DNA of 64,000 nt from Lentzea sp. NEAU-D7 (lineage in GTDB: Bacteria > Actinomycetota > Actinomycetes > Mycobacteriales > Pseudonocardiaceae). The notes below the pieces were generated by a model, which worked only from the letters and a program-made list of their open reading frames with translations, searched no databases and was not told where the DNA came from. The stretch's first letter is position 1. Each line of letters starts with the position of its first letter. This document shows, in pieces, positions 8,071-16,547 of the stretch. The stretch lies in contig NZ_JAPJDL010000025.1 in the NCBI RefSeq assembly GCF_026242055.1, forward strand, positions 62,001 through 126,000. Reading direction: 5' to 3'. A program made the position numbers and the translations under genes.

Positions 8071-8263
8071 ACAGCTCTCCTAGGCAGGAGGAAAACGCCC
8101 GCCGTGAATTCGGCGAAGACGGTGGAATTCAGGGCCGGAATTGTGGCCGGCGTCCTCAAGCTAACGCGGCTGGCCGCGCCGTTCAAGCGCCTTTATGCAA
8201 CCACTGTGCGGGCTTTTGTTCGCCTCGATCTCGCCCCGAAGTCAGCCCGTTAGCGTGGGTCTC
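8071..8263. promoter_or_regulatory. Divergent promoter region, exporter / glycosyltransferase
   Basis: A TAGCGT -10-like box at 8251-8256 sits 7 nt before ATG 8264, the same geometry as at the VOC gene, so the glycosyltransferase mRNA is probably close to leaderless. Two TCGCC elements 11 bp apart (8220 and 8231) and TCAGCCC at 8242 are a weak candidate SARP array. Two TCAAGC words at 8156 and 8183 are not in 11-bp phase. Confidence 0.4.
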
Positions 8264-9397
8264 ATGCGAATTCTGTTCCTCGCCGGAGGAAGTCCGGCAA
8301 CGGTTTTCCCGCTGGTACCGCTGGCGACCGCCGCACGCAACGCGGGCCACGAGGTGTTGATGGCGGGGACCGAAGGAATCACTTCGTCGATATCCGGCGC
8401 CGGTCTGCCCGCGTTGTCGGTGAGTCCGCTGACGATGCTCGACTTCTTCACCAACGACAAGCACGGCAATTCTCTGGAATGGCCGCCGGACCCCGAGGAC
8501 TGGAAGCTCTTCATCGGCCGCGGCTTCGGCCGGCTGGCCCGCGCGAGCATGGAACCGCTGCTCGACCTGGCCCGGTCGTGGCGGCCGGACCTCGTCGTGG
8601 GCGGTCAGCTCGCGTTCGTCGCGCCGTTGCTCGCCAAGCGGCTCGGCGTGCCGTACGTGCGGCACACCTGGGACAGCGGCGAGCCGCCGGAGGCCGACCT
8701 GGGCGCCGCCGAGGAACTGGAGCCGGAGTTCCGCGAACTCGGGCTGGACGGGTTCCCGGTCGCGGACCTGCACGTCGAGCTCTGCCCGCCGAGCCTGCTG
8801 CCGCCCGGTCCGGCACCGGCCAACCTGCAGCACATGCGGTACGTCGCATCCAGTCCACAGAGGACGCTCGAACCGTGGATGTACACCAGGCCGGAGCGTC
8901 GCCGGATCTGCGTGACCGCGGGCTGCCGCGTCACCAAGGACCAGTACTTCGACTTCCTGCGCGACCTGGCGGGCAAGGTCGCCCCGCTCGGCGCCGAGAT
9001 CGTCGTCGCCGCGCCGGAGGACGTCGCCAGGGACCTGACCGCCGGGCTCGACAACGTGCACGCCGGCTGGCTCCCGCTCGACGTCGTGGCGCGCACGTGC
9101 GACCTGTTCGTGCACCACGCGGGTGGCGGCACGTCGCTGCTCGTCATGGCGGCCGGGCTGCCGCAGCTGCTCATCCCGAACATGCCCTCGTCCGTCGCGC
9201 CCTCGCAACGGCTCACCGACTTCGGCGCGTCCCTCATGCTGATGCCCGGCGAGGACACGCTCGACGCGGTCGTCTCCGGTTGCCAGGAACTGCTGGAGAA
9301 CCCGTCGTACACCGAACGCGCGCGGGTCGTCGCCGACGAGATCCGCTCCCAGCCCCTGCCCGTCGACGTGCTCGCCGTCGTCGAGGAACTCGTCTAG
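8264..9397 (+). CDS. Natural-product glycosyltransferase (GT1, EryCIII/UrdGT2-like)
   Basis: Transfers an activated deoxysugar to an aglycone. The 377-residue protein has the GT-B N-terminal MRILFLAGGSPATVFPLVPL acceptor-domain start and the C-terminal nucleotide-binding signature DLFVHHAGGGTSLLVMAAG near residues 282-300, with VHHAGGGTS replacing the usual HHGGxGT. No P450-like activator protein is adjacent, so it may not need one, or the partner lies outside the window. ATG 8264 is chosen from the nearby -10 box. The sugar donor is presumably made with the dTDP-glucose synthase and 2,3-dehydratase further left. Confidence 0.92.
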   Translation: MRILFLAGGSPATVFPLVPLATAARNAGHEVLMAGTEGITSSISGAGLPALSVSPLTMLDFFTNDKHGNSLEWPPDPEDWKLFIGRGFGRLARASMEPLLDLARSWRPDLVVGGQLAFVAPLLAKRLGVPYVRHTWDSGEPPEADLGAAEELEPEFRELGLDGFPVADLHVELCPPSLLPPGPAPANLQHMRYVASSPQRTLEPWMYTRPERRRICVTAGCRVTKDQYFDFLRDLAGKVAPLGAEIVVAAPEDVARDLTAGLDNVHAGWLPLDVVARTCDLFVHHAGGGTSLLVMAAGLPQLLIPNMPSSVAPSQRLTDFGASLMLMPGEDTLDAVVSGCQELLENPSYTERARVVADEIRSQPLPVDVLAVVEELV

Positions 9398-9407
9398 GAG
9401 CTCGAAC

Positions 9408-11240
9408 ATGTGCGGAATCACCGGATGGGTCGACTACCGCCGGGACCTGACGGGTCAGGGCGAGCTGGCGGACGCCCTGACGCAGACCATGGCGTGCCGC
9501 GGCCCGGACGCGTCGGGCGAGTGGATCGGCGAGCACGCCGTGCTCGGCCACCGCCGGTTGTCCATCATCGACCTGGAGACCGGTCAGCAGCCGATGGCCG
9601 CCGACGAGGCCGTGATCACCTACAGCGGCGAGGTCTACAACTTCCGCGAGCTGCGCGACGAACTGCGCGGGCTCGGCCACTCCTTCGGCACGACGAGCGA
9701 CACCGAGGTGGTGCTGCGCGCGTATCTGGAGTGGGGCGAGGACTTCGTCGACCGGCTCAACGGCATGTACGCGTTCGCCATCTGGGACACCAGGACCGAG
9801 GAGCTGCTGCTGGTCCGCGACCGGATCGGCATCAAGCCGCTCTACTACTACCCGACCGCCGGCGGTGTGCTGTTCGGCTCGGAGCCCAAGGCGATCCTGC
9901 GGCACCCCGACGCCGAGGCCGTGGTCGACCGCGACGGCCTGTGCGAGATGTTCACCATCGTCAAGACGCCGGGGCACGCGATCTTCCGCGGCATGTACGA
10001 GGTCCGCCCCGGCTCGGTCGTCCGCGTCAGCCGCGACGGGCTGACGAAACGCCGGTACTGGCGGCTGGAGAGCCGCGAGCACACCGACGACCTCGACACC
10101 ACGATCGCGAACGTCCGCACGTTGCTCGAGGACATCGTGGAACGCCAGCTGTTCGCGGACGTCCCCGTGGGAACCCTGCTGTCCGGAGGGCTCGACTCCA
10201 GCGCCGTCACCGCGCTGGCCGCCCGCAGGACGGGGGAGCTGCCCGCGTTCTCGGTCGACTTCACCGGGCACGACGACCGGTTCGAGGCCAACGTCCAGTG
10301 GGAGGACCCGGACACGCCGTTCGCGATCGAGGTGGCGGAGCGCGTCGGCGCCGAGCACATCACGATCATGCTCGACAACGACGACATCCTCGACCCGTCG
10401 GTGCGCAGGGCGACGCTCGTCGCGCAGGACCTGCCCATCTCCACCGGCGACATGGAGTACTCGCTCTACCTGCTGTGCCGCGCGGTCCGCGAGCGGGTGA
10501 CCGTCGCGCTGTCCGGTGAGGCGGCCGACGAGCTGTTCGGCGGCTACACCTGGTTCCACGACCAGGAGGCGGTGAACAACGGCTCCTTCCCGTGGCACCA
10601 CCCGTTCGAGAAGGCCGGTGGGATCGGCGCGCTCGAGGAGGTCGGCCTGTGGGACCGGCTCGGGCTGGGCGAGTACGTCCGGCGCCGGTACGACGAGGCG
10701 ATGGCCGAGGTGCCCAGGCTGGCGGGGGAGACCGGGACCGAGGCCCGGATGCGCGAGGTCGGTTACCTGAACCTCACGCGGTGGGAGAACTTCCTGCTGG
10801 ACCGCAAGGACCGGATCAGCATGGCCGTCGGCCTGGAGGTGCGGGTGCCGTTCTGCGACCACCGGCTCGTCGAGTACGTCTTCAACACGCCGTGGGCGAT
10901 GAAGAACTTCGACGGCAGGGAGAAGAGCCTGCTGCGAGCGGCCATGCGCGGTGTGCTGCCGGACAGCGTGCTCGACCGCAAGAAGAACCCGTACCCGTCC
11001 ACACAGGACGACAAGTACGAGGTGGCGCTGCGCGAACAGGTGGAGGAGCTCTGCACGCCCGACTCGCCGGTGCTCCAGCTCGTGTCCGAGGAGGGCATCC
11101 GCCGGCTGCTCGCGCGGCCGGACGGCGCCTACGTGATGGGCGGGCCCTGGGCGGCCAGGGCCGTGCTGGAACGACTGGTCGAGTTCAACACGTGGATGAC
11201 CGAGTACGACGTGCGGCTCGTTCTGTCCGATGAGGACTGA
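9408..11240 (+). CDS. Glutamine-dependent asparagine synthase-like amidotransferase
   Basis: A 610-residue class II amidotransferase. It begins MCGITGWV, so after Met removal Cys2 is the glutaminase nucleophile, and RGPDASGEW and NFRELRDEL belong to the Ntn domain. The C-terminal synthetase domain has the ATP-pyrophosphatase PP-loop LLSGGLDSSAV near residues 257-267 and the SGEAADELFGGY motif near residue 370. It follows the glycosyltransferase by 10 bp. In antibiotic clusters such AsnB homologues amidate a carboxylate on a precursor or product (for example OxyD in oxytetracycline). That role is inferred here; housekeeping asparagine synthesis cannot be excluded. Confidence 0.9.
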   Translation: MCGITGWVDYRRDLTGQGELADALTQTMACRGPDASGEWIGEHAVLGHRRLSIIDLETGQQPMAADEAVITYSGEVYNFRELRDELRGLGHSFGTTSDTEVVLRAYLEWGEDFVDRLNGMYAFAIWDTRTEELLLVRDRIGIKPLYYYPTAGGVLFGSEPKAILRHPDAEAVVDRDGLCEMFTIVKTPGHAIFRGMYEVRPGSVVRVSRDGLTKRRYWRLESREHTDDLDTTIANVRTLLEDIVERQLFADVPVGTLLSGGLDSSAVTALAARRTGELPAFSVDFTGHDDRFEANVQWEDPDTPFAIEVAERVGAEHITIMLDNDDILDPSVRRATLVAQDLPISTGDMEYSLYLLCRAVRERVTVALSGEAADELFGGYTWFHDQEAVNNGSFPWHHPFEKAGGIGALEEVGLWDRLGLGEYVRRRYDEAMAEVPRLAGETGTEARMREVGYLNLTRWENFLLDRKDRISMAVGLEVRVPFCDHRLVEYVFNTPWAMKNFDGREKSLLRAAMRGVLPDSVLDRKKNPYPSTQDDKYEVALREQVEELCTPDSPVLQLVSEEGIRRLLARPDGAYVMGGPWAARAVLERLVEFNTWMTEYDVRLVLSDED

Positions 11241-11265
11241 CGGCCGAGGTGAGGACGGTGTTCCG

Positions 11266-11778
11266 ATGTCAGTCACTGGCGAACCGGCCAAGGGCGAGTA
11301 CCTGATCGACCCCGACCGGTCGGTGATCTCGTTCACCACCAGGGCGATCTACGGGCTGCTGCGAGTGCGCGGCACGTTCCGGGTGGGCCACGGCAAGATC
11401 TCGGTCGCCGAGCCGGCCACCGCGTCCACAGTGGACGCGGTGGTGGCCGCGGCCAGCTTCGACAGCGCCAACGCCGAGCGCGACGCGCACGTGTGCTCGG
11501 CCGACTTCCTCGACGTGGACGCGCATCCCGAGATCGTCTTCCGCGGTGAGCGGGTCGACCGGGCCGCGAACGGCGAGCGCGTCCTGCGTGGCACGCTGAC
11601 CGTCCGCGGTGTGACCCAGCCGATCTCCCTGGCGCTGCACCGGGTCGGCGGCGACGACCAGGAACTGGTCGCGCGCGCGACGACCCGGATCGACCGGTAC
11701 GCCTTCGGCGTCACCAAGGCCAAGGGCATGACCGCCCGTTATCTCACGCTGACCCTGGACGTCGTGGCGAACCGCTGA
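11266..11778 (+). CDS. YceI-family lipocalin-like protein
   Basis: A 170-residue YceI domain protein, which forms a lipocalin-like barrel that binds isoprenoid or other hydrophobic chains. Family signatures are YLIDPDRSVISFTTR, the SAxFLDVDAHPEIVFRG segment and GTLTVRGVTQPISL. There is no signal peptide, so it is cytoplasmic. ATG 11266 has AGGTGAGG upstream; an in-frame ATG at 11230, overlapping the asnB end, would add 12 residues. It overlaps the 3' end of the convergent SARP gene by 40 bp. Carrying or protecting a hydrophobic polyketide intermediate is possible but speculative. Confidence 0.85.
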   Translation: MSVTGEPAKGEYLIDPDRSVISFTTRAIYGLLRVRGTFRVGHGKISVAEPATASTVDAVVAAASFDSANAERDAHVCSADFLDVDAHPEIVFRGERVDRAANGERVLRGTLTVRGVTQPISLALHRVGGDDQELVARATTRIDRYAFGVTKAKGMTARYLTLTLDVVANR

Positions 11779-12563
11779 TCGTGCGTGGTCATCTCCAGCC
11801 TGTCGTCCGCGGACAGGATGGCCTCGTGCAACCGGCGCAGCTGCGCCGAGGGCTCGACGCCCAGCTCGTCGGAGACGCTGCGGCGCAGGTGCCGGAACAC
11901 CTCCAGGGCGCGAACCTGCCGGCCGGCGCGGTACAGCGCGAGCATGTACATCGCCTGGAGGTTCTCGTTCAGCGGGTGCTGCGCGGCGACGTCGCCGATC
12001 TCGCTGAGGATGTCGTGGTGGTAACCGAGCCGCAGCTCGGCCTCGAAGCACTGTTCCGTCACCGACAACCGCGCCTCCTCGAACCGGTTGACGTGCGCCC
12101 GCAGCAACGGCCCCGCCTGGACGTCCCCCAGTGCGGGGCCGCGCCACAGGCTCAGCGCCCGCCGGAACTTCCTGGCCATGTCGGCGTCGTCGTCCCGCCG
12201 CTGGGCCTCCCGGCCCTCGGCGACGAGCTGGTCCCACTCCATCAGGTCGAGCGAGTGCGGCGGCACCATGAGGAAGTAGCCGCGGTTGCCGGTGATCAGG
12301 CTCTTGTGCGCCTCGGTGAGGGAACCGAGTGTGGGGGACGCGGCTAAAGCACGGCGGATCTGGAGCACGTATGTCTGGAGCGTCGGGATGACCGTGCGGG
12401 GCGGGTTGCCCTCCCAAAGTTCCTCGACGGCGGCGTCGATCGCGACGAACCTGTTGGCGTTGAGCAGGAACAGGGCCAGCAGCTGCCGTTGCTTCGGGGC
12501 GGTCGGCAGGTAGGAGACCCCGTTGTCGTGCATGGTCAGCGGACCCAAGATGCCAAATTTCAC
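11739..12563 (-). CDS. SARP-family pathway-specific transcriptional activator
   Basis: A 274-residue small SARP like DnrI/ActII-ORF4, the usual on-switch of antibiotic clusters. It has an N-terminal OmpR-like winged helix (KFGILGPLTM start; TAPKQRQLLALFLLNAN; TLQTYVLQIRRAL) and then a bacterial transcriptional activation domain (WRGPALGDVQ; NENLQAMYMLALYRAGRQVRALEVF). GTG 12563 is preferred because AAGAGG lies six bases upstream and SARPs start at this point; an ATG at 12596 is an alternative. It lacks the NB-ARC/TPR half of large AfsR proteins. Likely targets are the sugar, export and glycosyltransferase promoters in 1-9000. Confidence 0.93.
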   Translation of the reverse strand: MKFGILGPLTMHDNGVSYLPTAPKQRQLLALFLLNANRFVAIDAAVEELWEGNPPRTVIPTLQTYVLQIRRALAASPTLGSLTEAHKSLITGNRGYFLMVPPHSLDLMEWDQLVAEGREAQRRDDDADMARKFRRALSLWRGPALGDVQAGPLLRAHVNRFEEARLSVTEQCFEAELRLGYHHDILSEIGDVAAQHPLNENLQAMYMLALYRAGRQVRALEVFRHLRRSVSDELGVEPSAQLRRLHEAILSADDRLEMTTHDQRFATTSRVSVR

Positions 12564-13252
12564 GACAAGCCTCTTCTGATAGTCATGTGTTGTCATGGCT
12601 GAACTGAGGTGTGTGAAAGGCAGAGCGAAGCGATGCGCCGGTGAACGTGCCGGCGCGCACGGGATCGACCGGTTCCGCCGTTGGAACGGGATCAGCGTGG
12701 CGCGCACCGGCACGACCGGCGACATTCACTTGGTCGGGGTCAGATGCCCCAATAATTCCCCAGACCCCCCAGGCACTGCAGAATTCCGAAGCCCCACCCC
12801 AGATTCCGATTACCGCGGCTCGCCGGCGCCTTCGGTCACGCCAGCAGGCCGGTCGCTCGCCGGTGAGGAAGTGCCTACTCCATGGATCCCCCATTGCCTC
12901 ATGCGATGCGCCCCGTGGTGCTGGTAGCGTATTCCGACCTGGGGCCTGACCAATAAGGTGCTCACTTGGTTAGAGCCTACCAGGACGCGCATTGACAACG
13001 GCAAGAAAAAACAGGCGATTCGGCCATCCGGGTGACTTTGTCGCCACTCGTGCCGTCGCCGAAGAAGCCCGTCGCCGGACTATTCAAAACATGTCGCCGC
13101 AGGTCGCGGACTCGTGCGTGCGTTAGAGAGCCGGACGTCGTGCCGACCGGGTCGTTGTGAATTCAAGCGTTCAGGCAAACTCCTGCCGCGGTGCAAGTGG
13201 GTCCATGTCGTGGGACGCGAATGATAGGCAGATGTCCCCGACCTATGGCGCG
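12564..13252. other. Long non-coding upstream region of the SARP gene
   Basis: About 690 bp without a supportable gene and with lower GC than its neighbours. It presumably contains the SARP promoter and marks the cluster boundary. I see three ATTCCGA words (12783, 12803, 12931) and an isolated TTGACA at 12992 on the plus strand with no -10 box or gene to serve. An A-run (13003-13013) follows. Nothing here rises to a firm regulatory call. Confidence 0.5.
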
Positions 13253-13285
13253 GACCGGAATGGACGGGATTCGTCCATTCCGGTC
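13253..13285 (-). terminator. Hairpin terminator of the FMN reductase gene
   Basis: A perfect 14-bp inverted repeat, GACCGGAATGGACG and its mirror, with a 5-nt loop, lies about 40 bp beyond the stop of the minus-strand gene that ends at 13323. It lacks a U-run but is the only strong structure in the gap. Confidence 0.75.
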
Positions 13286-13322
13286 GTGGCCAGAATCACT
13301 CGGATGATGCCCCGAGCGGTGC

Positions 13323-13919
13323 TCAGGTGTTGTAAGCGTGCTTCTCGCGCTTGTCGCGAAGCGCGCCGGCCCACCAGGTGAGCTGGTCGAGCAGTGATTT
13401 CGCCGCCAGGTCCGGGCCTTCGGGGTCGCGCAGTTCACCGTCTTCGTTGAACAGCGAGTGAGCCATGGCGAAACAGATGGTTTCGCGAATGGTGGTCGCG
13501 TGCAGTTCCGCGAACACCTGGCGCAACTGTTCGACGGCCCGGGAGCCGCCTGCCAGACCGCCGTAGGACACGAATGCGACAGGTTTTGCGTTCCACTCGA
13601 CGTACACCGAGTCGATCGCGAGTTTGAGCGAGGCCGGATAGCCGTGGTTGTACTCCGGGGTCACCACGACGAACCCGTCCGCCGCGCCGATCCGCCGCGC
13701 GAAAGCCTGGACGTCCGGCGACGGGTACACCCCGGTCACCACCGGGACGGCCTGCTGCACGGTGGGCAACGGCACCTCCGCCAGGTCGATCACGTCGACC
13801 GAGACGTCCCCGCGCCGCCGGACGTGCCCGAGGACCCATTCGGCCACGGTCGTGCCGAACCTGCCCTCTCTGGTGCTGCCGATTATCAATGCCAGGTGCA
13901 GTGGTGGTTCTGCGGTCAC
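13323..13919 (-). CDS. NADPH-dependent FMN reductase
   Basis: A 198-residue flavodoxin-fold reductase that would reduce FMN or quinones with NAD(P)H. The flavin phosphate loop IIGSTREGRFG is near residue 10-20, and the family motif TPEYNHGYPASLKLAIDS is near residues 87-104, followed by VSYGGLAGGSRAVEQL. GTG 13919 is chosen because AGGGGAG precedes it; the longer in-frame start at 13973 would add a non-conserved leader. Upstream is a clear MerR-type promoter (13972-14002), suggesting redox- or drug-inducible expression. It may supply reduced flavin to the LLM oxidoreductase, by inference. Confidence 0.9.
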   Translation of the reverse strand: MTAEPPLHLALIIGSTREGRFGTTVAEWVLGHVRRRGDVSVDVIDLAEVPLPTVQQAVPVVTGVYPSPDVQAFARRIGAADGFVVVTPEYNHGYPASLKLAIDSVYVEWNAKPVAFVSYGGLAGGSRAVEQLRQVFAELHATTIRETICFAMAHSLFNEDGELRDPEGPDLAAKSLLDQLTWWAGALRDKREKHAYNT

Positions 13920-13971
13920 CGGTCTCCCCTTGGGCGATCTTGCCGTAGCCGCTCGGCTACCCGCTGCGACC

Positions 13972-14002
13972 ACGCTAATACGTGAACAATGGTTCAGGTC
14001 AA
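13972..14002 (-). promoter_or_regulatory. MerR-type promoter of the FMN reductase gene
   Basis: On the minus strand TTGACC (14002-13997) and TAGCGT (13977-13972) are 19 bp apart, and the spacer contains the perfect dyad TGAAC cATT GTTCA (13996-13983). Both boxes fit consensus well, but the spacing is 2 bp too long, which is the classic MerR-family arrangement. The regulator gene is not in the window. Confidence 0.7.
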
Positions 14003-14097
14003 GCCCTGCGGGGAGGCTTTTCCGATCACCGCAAACCCACCTGGCAAATGGGTGTCCACCTGCGAAGACTCGGGCGGTTCCGTTCCGGGCGGTCGTG

Positions 14098-14802
14098 TCA
14101 GAGCGAGGACTTCCGGCGACCGTCGATCACCTGCTGGGCGACGTCGGACAGCAGCTGGCCGGAGTTGCGGGCATGCGTCCGCAGCAACGAGAGCGCGTCC
14201 GCGAGGTCGACCTGCAGGCGCACCGTCAGGATGCCCGTCGCCTGCTGGATCGTGACGCCGCTGTCGAGCGCGTTCTGCACCTGTTCGGTGATCATCTCGT
14301 TCTGCCGCGGTGCGCGGACGTGGAGGATGCCGATCGCCGCGACGTTCGCGAACGACTGCGCCAGCACGGGGACGTCCGCCGGAAGGGCGCCGGGTGACGT
14401 CCGGAACAGGTTGAGCGCGCCGATCACCTGGTCGTGCAGCCGCATCGGCACGGCGTCGATCGCGGCGAACCCCTGCGCGCGAGCCGCCGTGGAGAACCGG
14501 GGCCAGCGTTGCGGTGCCGCACCGAGGTCGTCGCACCCCACCGGCGTGCCGGTGCCGAAGCAGTCCAGGCACGGGCCTTCGTCCTCCTGCAACTGGAACA
14601 ACTCCAGCAGCCGGGCCTTCTCGGTGGAGGCCGCCACGAGGTTGAGCGCGCCGTGCTGGTCGGCCAGCAGGATGCCGGCGGCATCCACGTGGAGCAGCTC
14701 GACACAACGTTCGGTCAGGGTGTGCAGGAAGTCGATGGTGTCGAACCCGAGCACCAGCGTGTCCGCCAGCTCGACGAAGGTCTGCGTCACCCGGTGGTCC
14801 AC
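14098..14802 (-). CDS. GAF-ANTAR domain protein
   Basis: A signalling protein with a GAF ligand-sensing domain (FVELADTLVLGFDTIDFL to about residue 165) and a C-terminal ANTAR RNA-binding domain (QQATGILTVRLQVDLADALSLL... DVAQQVIDG). ANTAR proteins act as antiterminators by binding paired hairpins in nascent RNA. GTG 14802 is chosen by alignment with the neighbouring paralogue, giving 234 residues; an ATG at 14898 would add a 32-residue non-conserved leader. It is a close relative of the 14987-15718 gene, sharing ADTLV, AAGILLAD and PQRWP segments, so local duplication is likely. Confidence 0.85.
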   Translation of the reverse strand: MDHRVTQTFVELADTLVLGFDTIDFLHTLTERCVELLHVDAAGILLADQHGALNLVAASTEKARLLELFQLQEDEGPCLDCFGTGTPVGCDDLGAAPQRWPRFSTAARAQGFAAIDAVPMRLHDQVIGALNLFRTSPGALPADVPVLAQSFANVAAIGILHVRAPRQNEMITEQVQNALDSGVTIQQATGILTVRLQVDLADALSLLRTHARNSGQLLSDVAQQVIDGRRKSSL

Positions 14803-14986
14803 GACACGCCCCAATTCGCAGGTTCTGGCATCGGCGTCATCACCAGGGGCCGGGGCGAGCGCACTCCTCGTCCATGCTTCCACGTCGTGCCAGGGCACGG
14901 CTGAGCCATCCGAGTGCAGGTCGGCACGTCGTGCCGCGCAACGGAACCCGTTCGGTCGACCCGTACCCGCCGGACGTCATAGCGCG

Positions 14987-15718
14987 TCAGCCGGGCGCAC
15001 CCGGATCTGCCCACGCCGCCACGTCGACCGTGCCGGCGATGACCGACTCGGCGACCTCGCTGAGGTTCTGGTTGTGGCTGCGGGAGTAACGCCGGAGCGT
15101 CTCGAAGGCCTGGCCCATCCCGATCTGCAGTCGCTCGGCGAGCACCCCTTTGGCCTGTTCGACGAGCACCCTGCTCTGCAACGCGCCTTGCAGCTGCTCG
15201 GCGAGCAGTTCCTGCTGGTTGAGCAGCTTGGCCTGCAACAGGCCTATCGTGGCCACGTCCGCCATCGCCTGCGCCACCCTGACGGTCGAACTGCTCAGCG
15301 CGCCTGGAGCGGCGGTGAACAGGTTCAGCGCGCCGATGGTCTGGTCCCGCAGCCGCATCGGCAGGGCGTGCACCGCGCGGAACCCGGCTTCCGCGGCGAT
15401 CGCGGAGAACTCCGGCCAGCGCTGCGGAGCCTCCGTGAAGTCGGCCACGGTCACGGGCGCGCAGGTGAGGTAGCACTCCATGCACGGGCCCTGGCGGTGC
15501 TGGAGCTCGAACAGCTCCACCAGCCTGGTGCGCTCGCTGGAGGCTCCGACCACGTACAGCTCGTTGTGGTGGTCCGCGAGAAGAATGCCCGCGGCGTCGA
15601 CCTCCAGGGTGTCGACGCACCGGTCCGCCAACAGGTGCATGAACTCGACCGAGTCGAAGTCGGCGACCAGGGTGTCGGCAAGCTGAACGAACGTCTCGGC
15701 CATGTTCTCCACTGACAT
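14987..15718 (-). CDS. GAF-ANTAR domain protein
   Basis: A 243-residue protein with a GAF domain (MSVENMAETFVQLADTLV start, DAAGILLADHHNELYVV, EAPQRWPEF) and a C-terminal ANTAR domain (VEQAKGVLAERLQIGMGQAF, then LSEVAESVIAG) that keeps the conserved Ala-Lys-Gly pattern. It is cytoplasmic. ATG 15718 has GAGGTGG just upstream, better than the in-frame ATG at 15754. It is the middle of three consecutive minus-strand GAF-ANTAR genes and the closest paralogue of the 14098 gene. The signal sensed and the RNA target are unknown. Confidence 0.88.
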   Translation of the reverse strand: MSVENMAETFVQLADTLVADFDSVEFMHLLADRCVDTLEVDAAGILLADHHNELYVVGASSERTRLVELFELQHRQGPCMECYLTCAPVTVADFTEAPQRWPEFSAIAAEAGFRAVHALPMRLRDQTIGALNLFTAAPGALSSSTVRVAQAMADVATIGLLQAKLLNQQELLAEQLQGALQSRVLVEQAKGVLAERLQIGMGQAFETLRRYSRSHNQNLSEVAESVIAGTVDVAAWADPGAPG

Positions 15719-15750
15719 CGGGCCACCTCTGTTGGTCGGTCGCCGGCCGA

Positions 15751-16479
15751 TCACGCGGGATCAGGCCGTGCTTCCGGGGTTAGTCGCAGACGCCGGGCCA
15801 CCACGTCGCGCGCGACGTCGATCACCGGCCTTTCCTCAGCGAACGCGTGCGCTCTCAACCGCACCAGAGCCTCCTCGACGCCGACTCCCAGCTGGACGGA
15901 CAGCATTCCCGTGGCCTGGTGGACCTCGGCGCGGCGCAGCGGCATGTCGGCCATTGGCGTGGTGTTCTCGACCTGAACGCGGGTGAGCTCGTCCAGCAGC
16001 AGCGACAGGATGACGTCGGAGAGGACCTGGGTGTCCGACATCTGCTCGTGGGTCATCGGGCCCGGCCGAGCGCGGTGCAGGACGAGAAGACCCATCCGGA
16101 TGGCTCCGCTGCGCAGCGGGAACGCGAACACCGCCCGTGCACCGATCTCGAGCGCCGCGGGCACGAACAGCGGCCACCGCCGGTGGTTGTGCCCGGTGTC
16201 CAAGTCGCCCGCCAGCACCGGCACACCCGTGCGGAACGCGTCCGCGCAAGGCCCCTCGCCCAGCGTGAACCGCAGTTCCTCCAGGCGGACGCCCACCTCG
16301 TCCGTGGCGTACCGGGACTCGCCACGGTCCGGGCCGCTCATGAGGGTGAGCTGAACGCCGCTCACCCCGGCCAGGCGGACACCGGCATCACAGGCCGACT
16401 CGCTGGACACCTCGGCGCACCGGGCCGCCGCGTCGGCGGCGAGGTACCCCAGCACCTTGGCCAGCCGCTCACCGCTCAC
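15751..16479 (-). CDS. GAF-ANTAR domain protein
   Basis: A 242-residue GAF-ANTAR protein of a second subgroup: the GAF domain carries RFTLGEGPCADAFRTGVPVL and RAVFAFPLRSGAIRMGLL, and the ANTAR domain reads VHQATGMLSVQLGVGVEEAL... RAHAFAEERPVIDVARDVV. The LGEGPC and RAHAFAE phrases recur in the plus-strand protein at 20650-21342, so these two are a duplicated pair. It ends 32 bp before the next gene's start region, suggesting one minus-strand transcription unit with 14987 and perhaps 14098. Confidence 0.88.
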   Translation of the reverse strand: MSGERLAKVLGYLAADAAARCAEVSSESACDAGVRLAGVSGVQLTLMSGPDRGESRYATDEVGVRLEELRFTLGEGPCADAFRTGVPVLAGDLDTGHNHRRWPLFVPAALEIGARAVFAFPLRSGAIRMGLLVLHRARPGPMTHEQMSDTQVLSDVILSLLLDELTRVQVENTTPMADMPLRRAEVHQATGMLSVQLGVGVEEALVRLRAHAFAEERPVIDVARDVVARRLRLTPEARPDPA

Positions 16480-16547
16480 CGCTCAGCCTCCCGTGATCAG
16501 GAGCATGTCACCGTCGCGAACCCCGTAGGGCAAACCACCCTAGTCCC

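Noticed and set aside
8156..8189. Two TCAAGC words as a SARP site before the glycosyltransferase
   Set aside because: They are 27 bp apart, out of the 11-bp phase that SARPs need.
12986..13020. TTGACA at 12992 as a plus-strand promoter
   Set aside because: No -10 box at the right spacing and no plus-strand gene follows.
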